Source: Syntrophobotulus glycolicus DSM 8271
GTDB taxonomy: Bacteria; Bacillota; Desulfitobacteriia; Desulfitobacteriales; Syntrophobotulaceae
NCBI RefSeq assembly: GCF_000190635.1
Contig: NC_015172.1
Span: 1,736,001-1,800,000, forward strand
Length of the DNA: 64,000 nucleotides
Direction: 5' to 3'
A program made the translations under genes and the position numbers. How positions within the stretch are numbered: position 1 is the stretch's first letter; each line of letters begins with the position of its first letter. The notes beneath the pieces are model-generated. The model worked only from the letters and a program-made list of their open reading frames with translations. It was not told the DNA's origin and ran no database searches. This document shows positions 42,077 through 50,089 of the stretch, one piece after another.

Positions 42077-43267
42077 ATGAGATTTAAAAAATGTGGAATC
42101 GTTATTCTAATGCTTCTTTTCACTACGGTATTTGTTTCCGGATGTAACAGGGAACAGTATACAGTTTTTAAAGCGGCACTTAAAATGAATGATATTCAAT
42201 CTATGCAGGAACATGGAGAAATTACATTAAACCTTGATGCCGATGGGCTTTCGCCTACATATGAAAGTAATTTTCTTGTGGCAAAATCGTATTTGAATGA
42301 TGCTGTACTTTCTACTGAGACAAAAATGATAACAAATGAGGATCGTACTTTAACGAAAACTCAGGTGGATGCAAACTTAGCCGCGATGGATACCAACATA
42401 AGTTTTTCAGCTTGGATTGATTCTGATCTTACGGATAAACAGCCTAAGATGACTGAAATCTTTAAACTCCCGGCAAGTTTCTCAGCCTATTTGCCACCTG
42501 AATTTGCCGGAAAAGAATATATGGTATACAAACCTATGGAGGTAGCGGAAGATCAAGGGATCAGTATGAACTATACCGATATCATTAAGGCTTCAAAGGA
42601 TATTGAGGAAAAATATATTTCATTTTTGAAGAAGTATGCTGTTCAGTATAACCCCGCCTTTATTGTAAAAAACACTCAACAGCAGGTGCTGCAAACAAAA
42701 GACGGACAAAAAACGGGAGTCTGGTATGAAATTCAGCTTGACGATCAGGAATTCAAACAGCTGATTCGATATACGGTAAATCATTTTATGAAGAGTGATG
42801 ACGCTACTGCTTTTATCAAGGATATCATGATGACCAGTCTGGATATTGCTCAAATTCCTGATCAAGAAAAAGCAAAGCTTGAACTGGAGGAAGCGTTTAA
42901 ATCATATTCTGAAAATTCCAATCAATTTCTCTCTGAGTTTAATCATTTTATTGATTCAATGGCGGACGTAGGAATAATTGGAGAAAAAGGCATTAACTTG
43001 AAATTCTTTATTGCAGACGGGTATATCATCAAGCAAACCGGATATATTGATCTGAATTTAGACCTTGAATCCTTAGCCCATTTGGCTGCGGATTTGAATG
43101 ACATCAAGGAAGAGATTCCTGAAGATATAAAAGGGACAATTAAAATTGGAATAGGGTTCTCCTCTGAAGTTTATGATATCAACAAGGATATTGATATTAA
43201 CTTTCCGGAAATCAATGATCAAAATTCTATTGATTATATGAAATTATTAACTTCAGTAAAAGAATAG
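42077..43267 (+). CDS. Large lipoprotein of unknown function, 396 aa
   Basis: A 396-residue lipoprotein. The signal peptide has a hydrophobic core at residues 8-19 and the lipobox VSGC with Cys23, so it is lipid-anchored at the outer membrane face. The mature part has regular beta-like repeats at both ends (GEITLNLDADGLSP and GYIDLNLDLESLAHLAADL) and a helical middle. This is reminiscent of LppX/LprG-like or DUF6612-like beta-sheet lipid-binding lipoproteins, which I cannot confirm. The ATG has AAAAAGGGGG. It stands alone with its own promoter and terminator in an AT-rich region. Confidence 0.75.
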   Translation: MRFKKCGIVILMLLFTTVFVSGCNREQYTVFKAALKMNDIQSMQEHGEITLNLDADGLSPTYESNFLVAKSYLNDAVLSTETKMITNEDRTLTKTQVDANLAAMDTNISFSAWIDSDLTDKQPKMTEIFKLPASFSAYLPPEFAGKEYMVYKPMEVAEDQGISMNYTDIIKASKDIEEKYISFLKKYAVQYNPAFIVKNTQQQVLQTKDGQKTGVWYEIQLDDQEFKQLIRYTVNHFMKSDDATAFIKDIMMTSLDIAQIPDQEKAKLELEEAFKSYSENSNQFLSEFNHFIDSMADVGIIGEKGINLKFFIADGYIIKQTGYIDLNLDLESLAHLAADLNDIKEEIPEDIKGTIKIGIGFSSEVYDINKDIDINFPEINDQNSIDYMKLLTSVKE

Positions 43268-43340
43268 AGAACTAAAAAACAGTCTCCTTATGGCTTTCTT
43301 TCATAAGAAAGTATAATATAGGCATTGCCAATTAAGATGA

Positions 43341-43379
43341 AACATGGTATCTGTTGAATTAAACGATACCATGTTTTTA
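43341..43379 (+). terminator. Rho-independent terminator
   Basis: AACATGGTATC and GATACCATGTT form an 11-base perfect stem, followed by TTTAT. It lies 74 bases after the lipoprotein stop. Confidence 0.82.
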
Positions 43380-43380
43380 T

Positions 43381-43818
43381 TTCTAGTGAGAGATTATTCT
43401 GTTCTCTTCGACAATAGATAGAATAAAACAGTAGAGAAGGGGAGATAAGGTAATTGCTTAAAATATGTTAACAAGACTCTAATCATTAGTAAAATATTTC
43501 AAAATGATGTGAAATATGGTGCAATCCTTTAATAAGCAAATGTTTTTGCTTAAAACTTTTGTTTATTTTAAAGTTTTGAGAATCAAGATTTAGTACGTAA
43601 ATATTAAAAATTCAAGTATTGATACCTAAGACAAGATTGTTAAATCTTATGATATACGTGAAAAGTACAAATAAATATGAGACTAATCTATAAAAGCTGT
43701 CTAGACACACATATAACCAAATCGAGAACTATAATGATGCAAACCATCTTAATAACCCAAAAGTCCATCTAAAACATTTTACTTTACATAATATTTATTA
43801 TGGGACTCAAACTACATA
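43381..43818. other. AT-rich intergenic stretch without a gene
   Basis: About 440 bases of very AT-rich DNA. GAAGGGGAGATAAGG near 43437 looks like a ribosome site but only a six-codon frame follows. AAGCAAATGTTTTTGCTT near 43536 is a small hairpin. I see no gene, tRNA or known RNA element. It may be decayed sequence. Confidence 0.5.
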
Positions 43819-43854
43819 AGCCGGTTTCTCCTTTAACAAAAATACCGGCCGGCT
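43819..43854 (-). terminator. Hairpin at the end of the M23 peptidase gene
   Basis: On the minus strand AGCCGGCCGGT pairs with ACCGGCT across an A/T-rich loop. No strong U-run follows, so a terminator role is only likely by position. Confidence 0.4.
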
Positions 43855-43856
43855 CT

Positions 43857-44687
43857 TTATTCATTTTTGAACTGATAGTATTCCCAGACCTTCAAATATG
43901 GGAAAGGATTAATCCATTTTCCATTGGGCAGCTCAATGCCGAAGTGCAGATGATCAGGTGTTGTCACCGCATCACCGGTATTACCCATAGTGCCTAACAG
44001 ATCACCTTTATTGACTTGTTTATTGATAGATAAACTGCTGTTAATTGTATCAAGATGAGCATAATAATAATAATTTCCATCTGAGCCTCTGATCCCTACC
44101 CGTTCTCCCCCCAATCTATTCCAACCAAGCTGTTCTATGGTGCCCGTCGAGACACTAATGATGTTTGTGCCTTTTTTATTAAACAAATCCGTTCCTTCAT
44201 GCCGTCTTTGGCCGCCCTCCCGGTCTGCTCCATATGTATCATCATAAGTGGGAGCTTTTTCAACCGGAAATCCATATTCTTCAGGATTGTATATTGTATA
44301 GTATTCTAAGATTCGCCTGAATTTGATTATTTTATTTTTTTCGGTACGGTTGATTCCTATCCAGTCTATATCTGCGAACTGTTTGTTACTTTCCAGTTGG
44401 GCAATGATAGTTTTAATATATTTGTCTCGCAGGCTGAGCTCTTTAGAATGATCATCGGTATATGGATCATTGAGCAGTGATAGGACAGCGATATAATCCT
44501 TCCAATTTCCAGGATATTTTTTTTGGTAATAAAGAAGCTGATCGGGTGAAATAGAATTGAGATATTCATAATCGAGTGAAAGCTGATCTTGATGAAGGTA
44601 TTTGTAAAGAAAGGCACTGGCGGTCAAAACCGATATGCCTGTTAAAATAGAGATAATCAGAACAATTATTCTCTTTTTTTTATTCAT
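43857..44687 (-). CDS. Membrane-anchored M23 (LytM) peptidase
   Basis: A 276-residue peptidoglycan endopeptidase-like protein. A hydrophobic anchor (residues 8-28) precedes a helical segment of about 110 residues and the M23 domain (about 155-265). Zinc ligands are intact: His163 and Asp167 in RRHEGTDL and His248 in HLHFG, with His211 (YYYAHLD) and His246 as catalytic residues. So it should cut peptide cross-links outside the membrane. The start has GGAGGTC before seven U's, within a hairpin described separately. In Bacillus such enzymes act in sporulation or wall growth; assignment here is open. Confidence 0.88.
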   Translation of the reverse strand: MNKKKRIIVLIISILTGISVLTASAFLYKYLHQDQLSLDYEYLNSISPDQLLYYQKKYPGNWKDYIAVLSLLNDPYTDDHSKELSLRDKYIKTIIAQLESNKQFADIDWIGINRTEKNKIIKFRRILEYYTIYNPEEYGFPVEKAPTYDDTYGADREGGQRRHEGTDLFNKKGTNIISVSTGTIEQLGWNRLGGERVGIRGSDGNYYYYAHLDTINSSLSINKQVNKGDLLGTMGNTGDAVTTPDHLHFGIELPNGKWINPFPYLKVWEYYQFKNE

Positions 44688-44731
44688 AAAAAAAGACCTC
44701 CAAACTATTACGATCTAAATATATGGAGGTC
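44688..44731 (-). promoter_or_regulatory. Leader hairpin with U-run overlapping the Shine-Dalgarno site
   Basis: On the minus strand GACCTCCA (44731-44724) pairs with TGGAGGTC (44702-44695) over a 21-base loop, followed directly by seven T's and then the ATG of the M23 gene. The downstream arm is the gene's Shine-Dalgarno site. The hairpin thus could both end transcription just before the gene and block the ribosome site; a competing structure or factor would be needed to turn the gene on. Confidence 0.6.
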
Positions 44732-44807
44732 AATGGATAAAAATTCTTAAATAATCCCTGGAACCTTTATATAATTTGTCAGCAGGTTGTACAAGTTAAA
44801 TCGAGAA

Positions 44808-44860
44808 ATCAATAAAACATACCCAATCTTCTATAAAAAGGCAGAGTATGTTTTATTGAT
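44808..44860. repeat. 14-base perfect inverted repeat between yneA-like and M23 genes
   Basis: ATCAATAAAACATA and TATGTTTTATTGAT flank a 25-base spacer. No GC-rich core, but stem length is unusual. It could be a terminator of the LysM gene (minus strand; followed by TTTCTC), or an operator. Confidence 0.55.
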
Positions 44861-44924
44861 AGAGTATTTATCTTTTATGAAGATCGTTTTTAGGTCATCA
44901 GGGTTGTTTATCCTTTAGTATCGA

Positions 44925-45233
44925 TTACATTTTAACAGATGGCACATAGAGAATTTGACCGGGAGCGATATTATGATTGGGCAGTTTATTATATTTGATG
45001 ATACCGGCGATAACATTGTCAATATTGGAAGCTCCGTCTAAATTGTTTGCGATCTCCCAAAGGGTATCCCCTTCCTGAACGGTTACTTTTGTATAATATG
45101 TTGCAGTATTAAAGCCTTGGCCGAATAATGTGCCGCTGTTGAGCAAGATCATGAGCAACAGCAGGAAAAGAAAGACTGTTAATGCTCTGACAGGATATTT
45201 TAATACATGTGTTTTCAGAATCCCCACCCCCAA
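44925..45233 (-). CDS. YneA-like SOS cell-division inhibitor (LysM protein)
   Basis: A 102-residue protein with an N-terminal membrane anchor (residues 16-34) and one LysM domain at about residues 48-98 ([14 protein letters not shown] and ILYVPS). Divergent position from lexA and three LexA boxes between them match Bacillus yneA, which delays division in the SOS response. The symbol is left blank because similarity is mostly by layout. The start is uncertain: TTG (45233) or GTG (45227) lie inside or beside the third LexA box, and GGGGGTGGGG could serve a later non-ATG codon. No in-frame ATG exists. Confidence 0.75.
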   Translation of the reverse strand: MGVGILKTHVLKYPVRALTVFLFLLLLMILLNSGTLFGQGFNTATYYTKVTVQEGDTLWEIANNLDGASNIDNVIAGIIKYNKLPNHNIAPGQILYVPSVKM

Positions 45234-45244
45234 ACATATGTTCT
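45231..45244. promoter_or_regulatory. LexA box 1
   Basis: CAAACATATGTTCT, close to the Firmicute SOS box CGAACNNNNGTTCG (two mismatches). It overlaps the TTG start codon of the yneA-like gene. Confidence 0.75.
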
Positions 45245-45259
45245 TGTATCATTGTAATA

Positions 45260-45273
45260 CGAACCTGTGTTCG
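45260..45273. promoter_or_regulatory. LexA box 2
   Basis: CGAACCTGTGTTCG, a perfect match to CGAACNNNNGTTCG, in the middle of the intergenic region. Confidence 0.93.
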
Positions 45274-45287
45274 TGTCAACGATTAAT

Positions 45288-45301
45288 CGAACATAAGTTT
45301 G
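45288..45301. promoter_or_regulatory. LexA box 3
   Basis: CGAACATAAGTTTG, one mismatch to CGAACNNNNGTTCG, 68 bases before the lexA ATG. Its centre lies 28 bases from that of box 2. Confidence 0.85.
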
Positions 45302-45369
45302 CTTTTTGGGGTTTTAATGGTAAAATACTATTATGCATAATTATGGATTATAATGGGGAGGTTGAAATA

Positions 45370-45984
45370 ATGGAAGATCTGTCCCAGCGTCAGCAGGAAA
45401 TCCTGGATATCATAAAAAGAGAAATAGCCAAAAAAGGCTATCCCCCTTCTGTCAGAGAGATTGGTGAAGCTGTCGGGCTAACATCCAGTTCGACAGTGCA
45501 CAATCATTTAAATACTCTTGAACAAAAAGGCTATATTCGGCGCGATCCCACGAAACCCCGGGCAATCGAAGTGTTGGACGGCTCCGGCAATAGCGAAATG
45601 ATGCACAATACCGTACATGTTCCCCTGCTCGGCCAGGTTACGGCCGGTCAGCCAATCATGGCAGTAGAAAATATTGAGGATTATTTTCCATTACCCTATG
45701 ATATGGTGAAATCCGATTCCGTATTCATGCTGCGCATCCAGGGCGAAAGCATGATCGAAGCCGGTATTCTCGATCATGATCTTGTTTTGGTCCGTCAGCA
45801 AAATACCGCAAACAATGGGGAGATTGTTGTGGCGATGATTGAAGATGGAGCTACCGTGAAAAGATTTTATAAAGAGAAAGACTGTATACGCCTCCAGCCG
45901 GAAAATTCCGGTATGGAACCCATCTATGCCCGGAATGTCACCATTTTAGGCAAGGTTATTGGGGTATTCCGGCTGGTTGTCTAA
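45370..45984 (+). CDS. lexA: SOS repressor LexA
   Basis: A full-length LexA of 204 residues. The winged HTH (1-70) includes [20 protein letters not shown]. The autocleavage site is Ala92-Gly93 in VTAGQPI, and the Ser/Lys pair is Ser127 (GESMIEAG) and Lys164 (ATVKRFYK). It represses SOS genes until RecA stimulates self-cleavage. The start at 45370 has GGGGAGG; a longer frame reaching through the intergenic region is rejected because it runs over the LexA boxes. LexA boxes upstream indicate autoregulation. It ends overlapping the convergent ddl gene by 4 bases. Confidence 0.97.
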   Translation: MEDLSQRQQEILDIIKREIAKKGYPPSVREIGEAVGLTSSSTVHNHLNTLEQKGYIRRDPTKPRAIEVLDGSGNSEMMHNTVHVPLLGQVTAGQPIMAVENIEDYFPLPYDMVKSDSVFMLRIQGESMIEAGILDHDLVLVRQQNTANNGEIVVAMIEDGATVKRFYKEKDCIRLQPENSGMEPIYARNVTILGKVIGVFRLVV

Positions 45985-47063
45985 TCTGTGACGTTTAGCC
46001 GGTGAAATCTTTCCAAACCAAGCCGGATCAGCCTGTTCAGCAGCTCGGGATAAGAGACTCCTGTTGCTTCCCATAATTTTGGGTACATCGAGATATTGGT
46101 AAATCCGGGTAAGGTATTGATTTCGTTGACAAAGATTTCCTCGGTATCAGTAACAAAAAAATCCACTCTGCCCAAACCGGAAGCATCAACCGCTTGAAAA
46201 ACCGTAACAGCGTATTCCTGAAGCTTGTTTACGGTTTTTTTATTTAATTGGGCGGGGATAATCAGCTTGGAATCATCGATATATTTTGCTTCATAATCAT
46301 AAAATTCTTTACACGGGATAATTTCACCGGGGACGGTAGCCTGCGGGGTTTCATTTCCCAATACGGCAAGCTCAATTTCCCTGGCTTTGACTCCTTGTTC
46401 GATCACAACCTTATCATCATAAGCCGCAGCGAGCTTCAAAGCCTGACCAAGATCGGACTCTCGGCTGACCTTAGTGATCCCTACACTGGAACCCAAATTA
46501 GCAGGCTTGACAAAAACAGGGAAAGATAATTCCGTCATTACCTTCGTGCGGATACTGTCCGGATCATTGTCAATCTGGTTTTTTAACACTGTAATATGAG
46601 GTACGATAGGCAAGCCGGCCTGGGCAAAGACCGCTTTCATCCTGTCTTTATCCATGCCCAAAGCCCCGCCTAAGACACCTGAGCCAACATAAGGAACACC
46701 GGCTATTTCAAATAAGCCCTGAATAGTTCCGTCCTCCCCTTTTGGACCGTGAAGCACCGGAAAAATAAGATCAAATTTACCGTCACCAGGAAGTGTGTTC
46801 CCGGAAACCGGGATAAAACGGGGATTGGCCGGATCAGTGACTAAGGTAACTTGAACATCGTGACTGGAGACTGTGCCATTGTTCAGCTTCCAGGTCTGAG
46901 GATCAATCCCCCAGTACCATTGACCTTTTTTGGTTATTCCTACGGTTAATATTTCATATTTCTCTTTATCTAGAGCCTGAATAACCGAGGCGGCCGAAAC
47001 CAGGGAAACTTCGTGCTCCCCGGATTCTCCGCCAAAAATGACAAGAACTTTCATCTTAGGCAT
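45981..47063 (-). CDS. ddl: D-alanine--D-alanine ligase
   Basis: A 360-residue ATP-grasp ligase that makes D-Ala-D-Ala for the peptidoglycan precursor. Signatures: [17 protein letters not shown] at the N-terminus, [28 protein letters not shown] (ATP), GRVDFFVT and [11 protein letters not shown] (metal ligands). [11 protein letters not shown] is typical of Ddl rather than VanA. The start has GGGGGAG. It is last in the ynbB-S26-ddl unit and convergent with lexA. Confidence 0.96.
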   Translation of the reverse strand: MPKMKVLVIFGGESGEHEVSLVSAASVIQALDKEKYEILTVGITKKGQWYWGIDPQTWKLNNGTVSSHDVQVTLVTDPANPRFIPVSGNTLPGDGKFDLIFPVLHGPKGEDGTIQGLFEIAGVPYVGSGVLGGALGMDKDRMKAVFAQAGLPIVPHITVLKNQIDNDPDSIRTKVMTELSFPVFVKPANLGSSVGITKVSRESDLGQALKLAAAYDDKVVIEQGVKAREIELAVLGNETPQATVPGEIIPCKEFYDYEAKYIDDSKLIIPAQLNKKTVNKLQEYAVTVFQAVDASGLGRVDFFVTDTEEIFVNEINTLPGFTNISMYPKLWEATGVSYPELLNRLIRLGLERFHRLNVTD

Positions 47064-47127
47064 TGAGTATTCTCCCCCCTGTCTTGGTTTAGCCGGAACC
47101 GAAAAGTTACAGCAATCATCGTTTCCG

Positions 47128-47652
47128 CTACAAAAAGATCTTGATTTTTGAAAGAGGCCAGTAACAGATCAACACTTTGCCTTGAACAAGCCCCGTTTCC
47201 ACTAAGCCGTTAAATCTGGAATCGTCTCTCATATGTCTATTATCATTCATGACAAAAATATGATTTTCGGGAACAAGGACCGCCGGCAGATCAAAGGTTG
47301 TTTTTTCCGGCTGGTAAGGCTCATAAAGAGGCTGGTTATTGATAAAGGTCAGTCCATTTCTGATTTCAACGGTATCGCCTGAAAGACCAATGACTCTTTT
47401 GATCAAAAGCTTTGCATTGTCCGGTGAAGAGTATGAGACGATTTCTCCTCTTTTCCAGATATCCGGCCCTTTATAAACGGCAACCATACTTGAAGCAGGA
47501 AGCGTCGGCTGCATTGCCTGATCCTCTACTGTCAGCAAACCGAAGCAATAGGTTTTCAGAACCCAGGACAAGGCAAACAGAATTAAAGATATTTCAATAA
47601 TATCTGACAGATAGGTCAAGAAAGATTTTTCCGTAGTTGTTTTTTTGAGCAT
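47128..47652 (-). CDS. S26 signal-peptidase-like protein lacking the catalytic serine
   Basis: A 174-residue signal peptidase I homologue with N-terminal membrane anchor (residues 17-33). Family motif order is kept: VEDQAMQPTLP aligns with the usual GxSMxPTL, but the catalytic Ser position is Ala46 (codon GCA, 47515-47517). Lys85 (LIKRVIGLSGD) remains, and the last box reads VMNDNRHMRDDSR with Gly changed to Asn. It should therefore be inactive as a Ser/Lys peptidase. The rest is well conserved, so it is not an obvious pseudogene. The start at 47652 has GAGGCG; a TTG five codons earlier would overlap ynbB. Located between ynbB and ddl. Confidence 0.85.
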   Translation of the reverse strand: MLKKTTTEKSFLTYLSDIIEISLILFALSWVLKTYCFGLLTVEDQAMQPTLPASSMVAVYKGPDIWKRGEIVSYSSPDNAKLLIKRVIGLSGDTVEIRNGLTFINNQPLYEPYQPEKTTFDLPAVLVPENHIFVMNDNRHMRDDSRFNGLVETGLVQGKVLICYWPLSKIKIFL

Positions 47653-47659
47653 AATCGCC

Positions 47660-48925
47660 TCAAGCAAGAAATCCCTTTTCGGATAAATTAAGAGCTGCTA
47701 AGATATTGGCCAGTTTAACGTAGTCAAAGGATATCCCTCCCTGCATATAAGCAACATAGGGTTCACGTATCGGCCCGTCTGCAGAGAATTCGCTGGTCGC
47801 TCCCTGGATAAATGTTCCACCCGCCATGATCACCTCGTCGGAATAGCCGGGCATTGGCGCAGGCAGTGGCAAGACATGAGAATCAATGGGGGAGCCCTTC
47901 TGCAAGCCTTGGCAAAAGGCAATCATTTTCTCTTTAGAGCCAAGCCGGACAGCTTGAATCGTATCTGATCTTACGGCAGCCGGTTCGGGATGAACGTCAA
48001 AACCCAGACTTTGCCAGAATACGGAGCTGAATACGGCGCTTTTCAGTGCTTCCCTGACGGTTAACGGACTCAGGAACAGCCCCTGGTATAAAAGGCGCAG
48101 GTGATCCAAAGTAGCCCCTATCCCTGTGCCAAGACCGGGAGCGGCAAACCTGTTGGCGGCAAGCTCCACCAGTTCTTCCCTCCCTGCGATATAACCACCG
48201 GCGGGAGCAAGAGTTCCTCCCAAATTCTTAATTAAGGAACCGGCCATAAGATCGGCTCCTACATCACCGGGCTCCCGCTCCTCAACCAATTCACCATAGC
48301 AATTATCAACAAAAATTTTGATGTAGGGATACTTTTCCCGCGCATAACCGGTAAAGGCCTCAATTTGAGCAATGGTTACGGCATTTCGCCATTCATAACC
48401 CCGGGAACGTTGAAGGATAAACAGTTTTGTATTGGGTTTTACGGCTCCGGCTAAAAGATCAAGCTGAATCTCACTGTTTTTATCTAACGGAATATGATCA
48501 AAATCTATGCCGAATTCCTTAAGGCTTCCGATATTCGTTTCTTTAAGGCCGATCACCTTTTGCAAAGTATCATAAGGCATGCCGGTTACTGATAAAAAAT
48601 GATCTCCCGGACGTAAAAGACCAAAGAGAGCGGAAGAAATCGCATGAGTACCGGAAACAAACTGGTGACGGATCATCGCCTTTTCCGTTCCCATAATATC
48701 AGCCACGATATTGTCCAGGTTTTCCCGACCGCTGTCCCCAAGCCCGTAACCGGTTGTACCGGAAAGATGATATGTAGATATTCCGGATTTTTGAAAAGCG
48801 GCCAGGACCTTCTGATGATTATTCTGGGACACCAAATCCAGTCCTTTGGTATGATTGCTGAGATAATTCTGGGCCTGATGCAGGGCAAGTTCGATTTTTG
48901 ACGGAAGATGATTTAAGTTGATCAA
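47660..48925 (-). CDS. ynbB: Methionine gamma-lyase-family PLP protein (YnbB, 'aluminium resistance')
   Basis: A PLP-dependent enzyme of 421 residues from the family labelled aluminium resistance or methionine gamma-lyase family. ISTYHLSGTTGYGLGDSGR, RHQFVSGTHAISSALFG, FVDNCYGELVEE and DLMAGSLIKNLGGTLAPAGG (with the PLP lysine) are family-typical. The start is TTG behind GGGGGTT. The gene order with spoVK upstream matches Bacillus spoVK-ynbA-ynbB, without hflX (ynbA) here. The in vivo reaction is not settled for the family. Confidence 0.88.
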   Translation of the reverse strand: MINLNHLPSKIELALHQAQNYLSNHTKGLDLVSQNNHQKVLAAFQKSGISTYHLSGTTGYGLGDSGRENLDNIVADIMGTEKAMIRHQFVSGTHAISSALFGLLRPGDHFLSVTGMPYDTLQKVIGLKETNIGSLKEFGIDFDHIPLDKNSEIQLDLLAGAVKPNTKLFILQRSRGYEWRNAVTIAQIEAFTGYAREKYPYIKIFVDNCYGELVEEREPGDVGADLMAGSLIKNLGGTLAPAGGYIAGREELVELAANRFAAPGLGTGIGATLDHLRLLYQGLFLSPLTVREALKSAVFSSVFWQSLGFDVHPEPAAVRSDTIQAVRLGSKEKMIAFCQGLQKGSPIDSHVLPLPAPMPGYSDEVIMAGGTFIQGATSEFSADGPIREPYVAYMQGGISFDYVKLANILAALNLSEKGFLA

Positions 48926-49097
48926 GTATTAACCCCCAAATGGTCATGTTGAAAAAATAACCGCATTCCCCGAAAACAGGATTCGACTTAAATCATTATA
49001 CTAAAAACCTTTCCATATTGCGAAAAAATCATTACAATTTTCAAATTTAATGACAAATAATGAGGAAAAATTTGCTCCTCTCAGGTAGGGGGGCTGA

Positions 49098-49991
49098 TCA
49101 GTCCCGGAAATCTTCTTCTTTAATCTGAATCAAATCTTCTCTGGAAGGTTTGGCTTTTTGATACAGCCTGACAGCTTGTTTCCGAATGGTCTTTTCAATA
49201 ATATTTCTGACCATACGGGCATTCCCGGAATAAGGATGCAAAGAATTTGTGTATTGCACCTTTTTTTTAAAAGTAATCTTCGCTTCGGGGGATAATTCAT
49301 ACTGCCGTTTGCTCAGCATGGATTCACCAATAGCATAGAGTTCTTCTGCCGAATAATCCGGGAAAAAAATATGGATGGGGAAGCGTGAGCGAAGACCAGG
49401 GTTGCTTTCAATAAAGAAATCCATCTCATTTTTATAGCCGGCAAGAATGATGACCAGATTATTCTTCTGGTCTTCCATGGCTTTGACCATAGCATCGATC
49501 GCTTCCTTGCCAAAGTCCTTTTCCCCTCCCCTGGCTAAAGAATAAGCTTCATCCACAAATAAAATCCCACCTAAAGCTTTTTTAATCTGTTCCCTCGTTT
49601 TTTGGGCGGTGTGTCCTATGTATTCCCCCACCAGATCAGCGCGTTCGCATTCCAAAATATGCCCTTTGTTTAATACCCCTATTTCTTTAAACAGCTTACC
49701 GACGATTCTGGCCACAGTAGTTTTTCCTGTTCCGGGGTTACCACTGAAAATCATATGAAGGACTGTCGGTTCAGAAGTCAGATTAAGTTTTTCCCGGCAT
49801 TTTTGAATCTCGATAAAAGCTTGAAGCTCATAGATCAGATTTTTGACTGTACCTAAGCCAATTAAATCATCCAGCTCTGTCAAGATTTCTTTTACTTTCT
49901 CGTTTTCCGGCTGGGCATTTGCCGGCCGGATCCGGCTCTGGCCTTTCATCACAGGAGGCAGGTTGTCTCTGAACGTAATTTTTACCGCCAT
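49098..49991 (-). CDS. spoVK: Stage V sporulation protein K-like AAA ATPase
   Basis: A 297-residue CbxX/CfqX-type AAA ATPase. Walker A is FSGNPGTGKTTVARI near residue 88, Walker B is GILFVDEAYSL near 143, and arginine-finger-like NPGLRSRFP follows near 198. HPYSGNARMVRNIIEK is the lid. In Bacillus SpoVK acts in spore maturation in the mother cell. The start has GGGGGTG. Position beside ynbB fits. It stands in its own unit. Confidence 0.88.
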   Translation of the reverse strand: MAVKITFRDNLPPVMKGQSRIRPANAQPENEKVKEILTELDDLIGLGTVKNLIYELQAFIEIQKCREKLNLTSEPTVLHMIFSGNPGTGKTTVARIVGKLFKEIGVLNKGHILECERADLVGEYIGHTAQKTREQIKKALGGILFVDEAYSLARGGEKDFGKEAIDAMVKAMEDQKNNLVIILAGYKNEMDFFIESNPGLRSRFPIHIFFPDYSAEELYAIGESMLSKRQYELSPEAKITFKKKVQYTNSLHPYSGNARMVRNIIEKTIRKQAVRLYQKAKPSREDLIQIKEEDFRD

Positions 49992-50089
49992 TTAAGCACC
50001 CCCATCCTTTTATCTATATGCATAATATTAAAGAAGGTGTATGATTAGAAATATTAGTCTGAGAATATAAAGCAGGAGAGGAAAAAGAA

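Noticed and set aside
45130-45369. An 80-codon in-frame extension of LexA
   Set aside because: It would run through all three LexA boxes and the promoter region; the ATG at 45370 has a strong ribosome site and matches the normal LexA length.
49992-50089. A sigma-E-like promoter for spoVK (CATACA-type -10)
   Set aside because: A CATACA motif exists on the minus strand but no -35 element lies at 14-15 bases, so I do not claim it.
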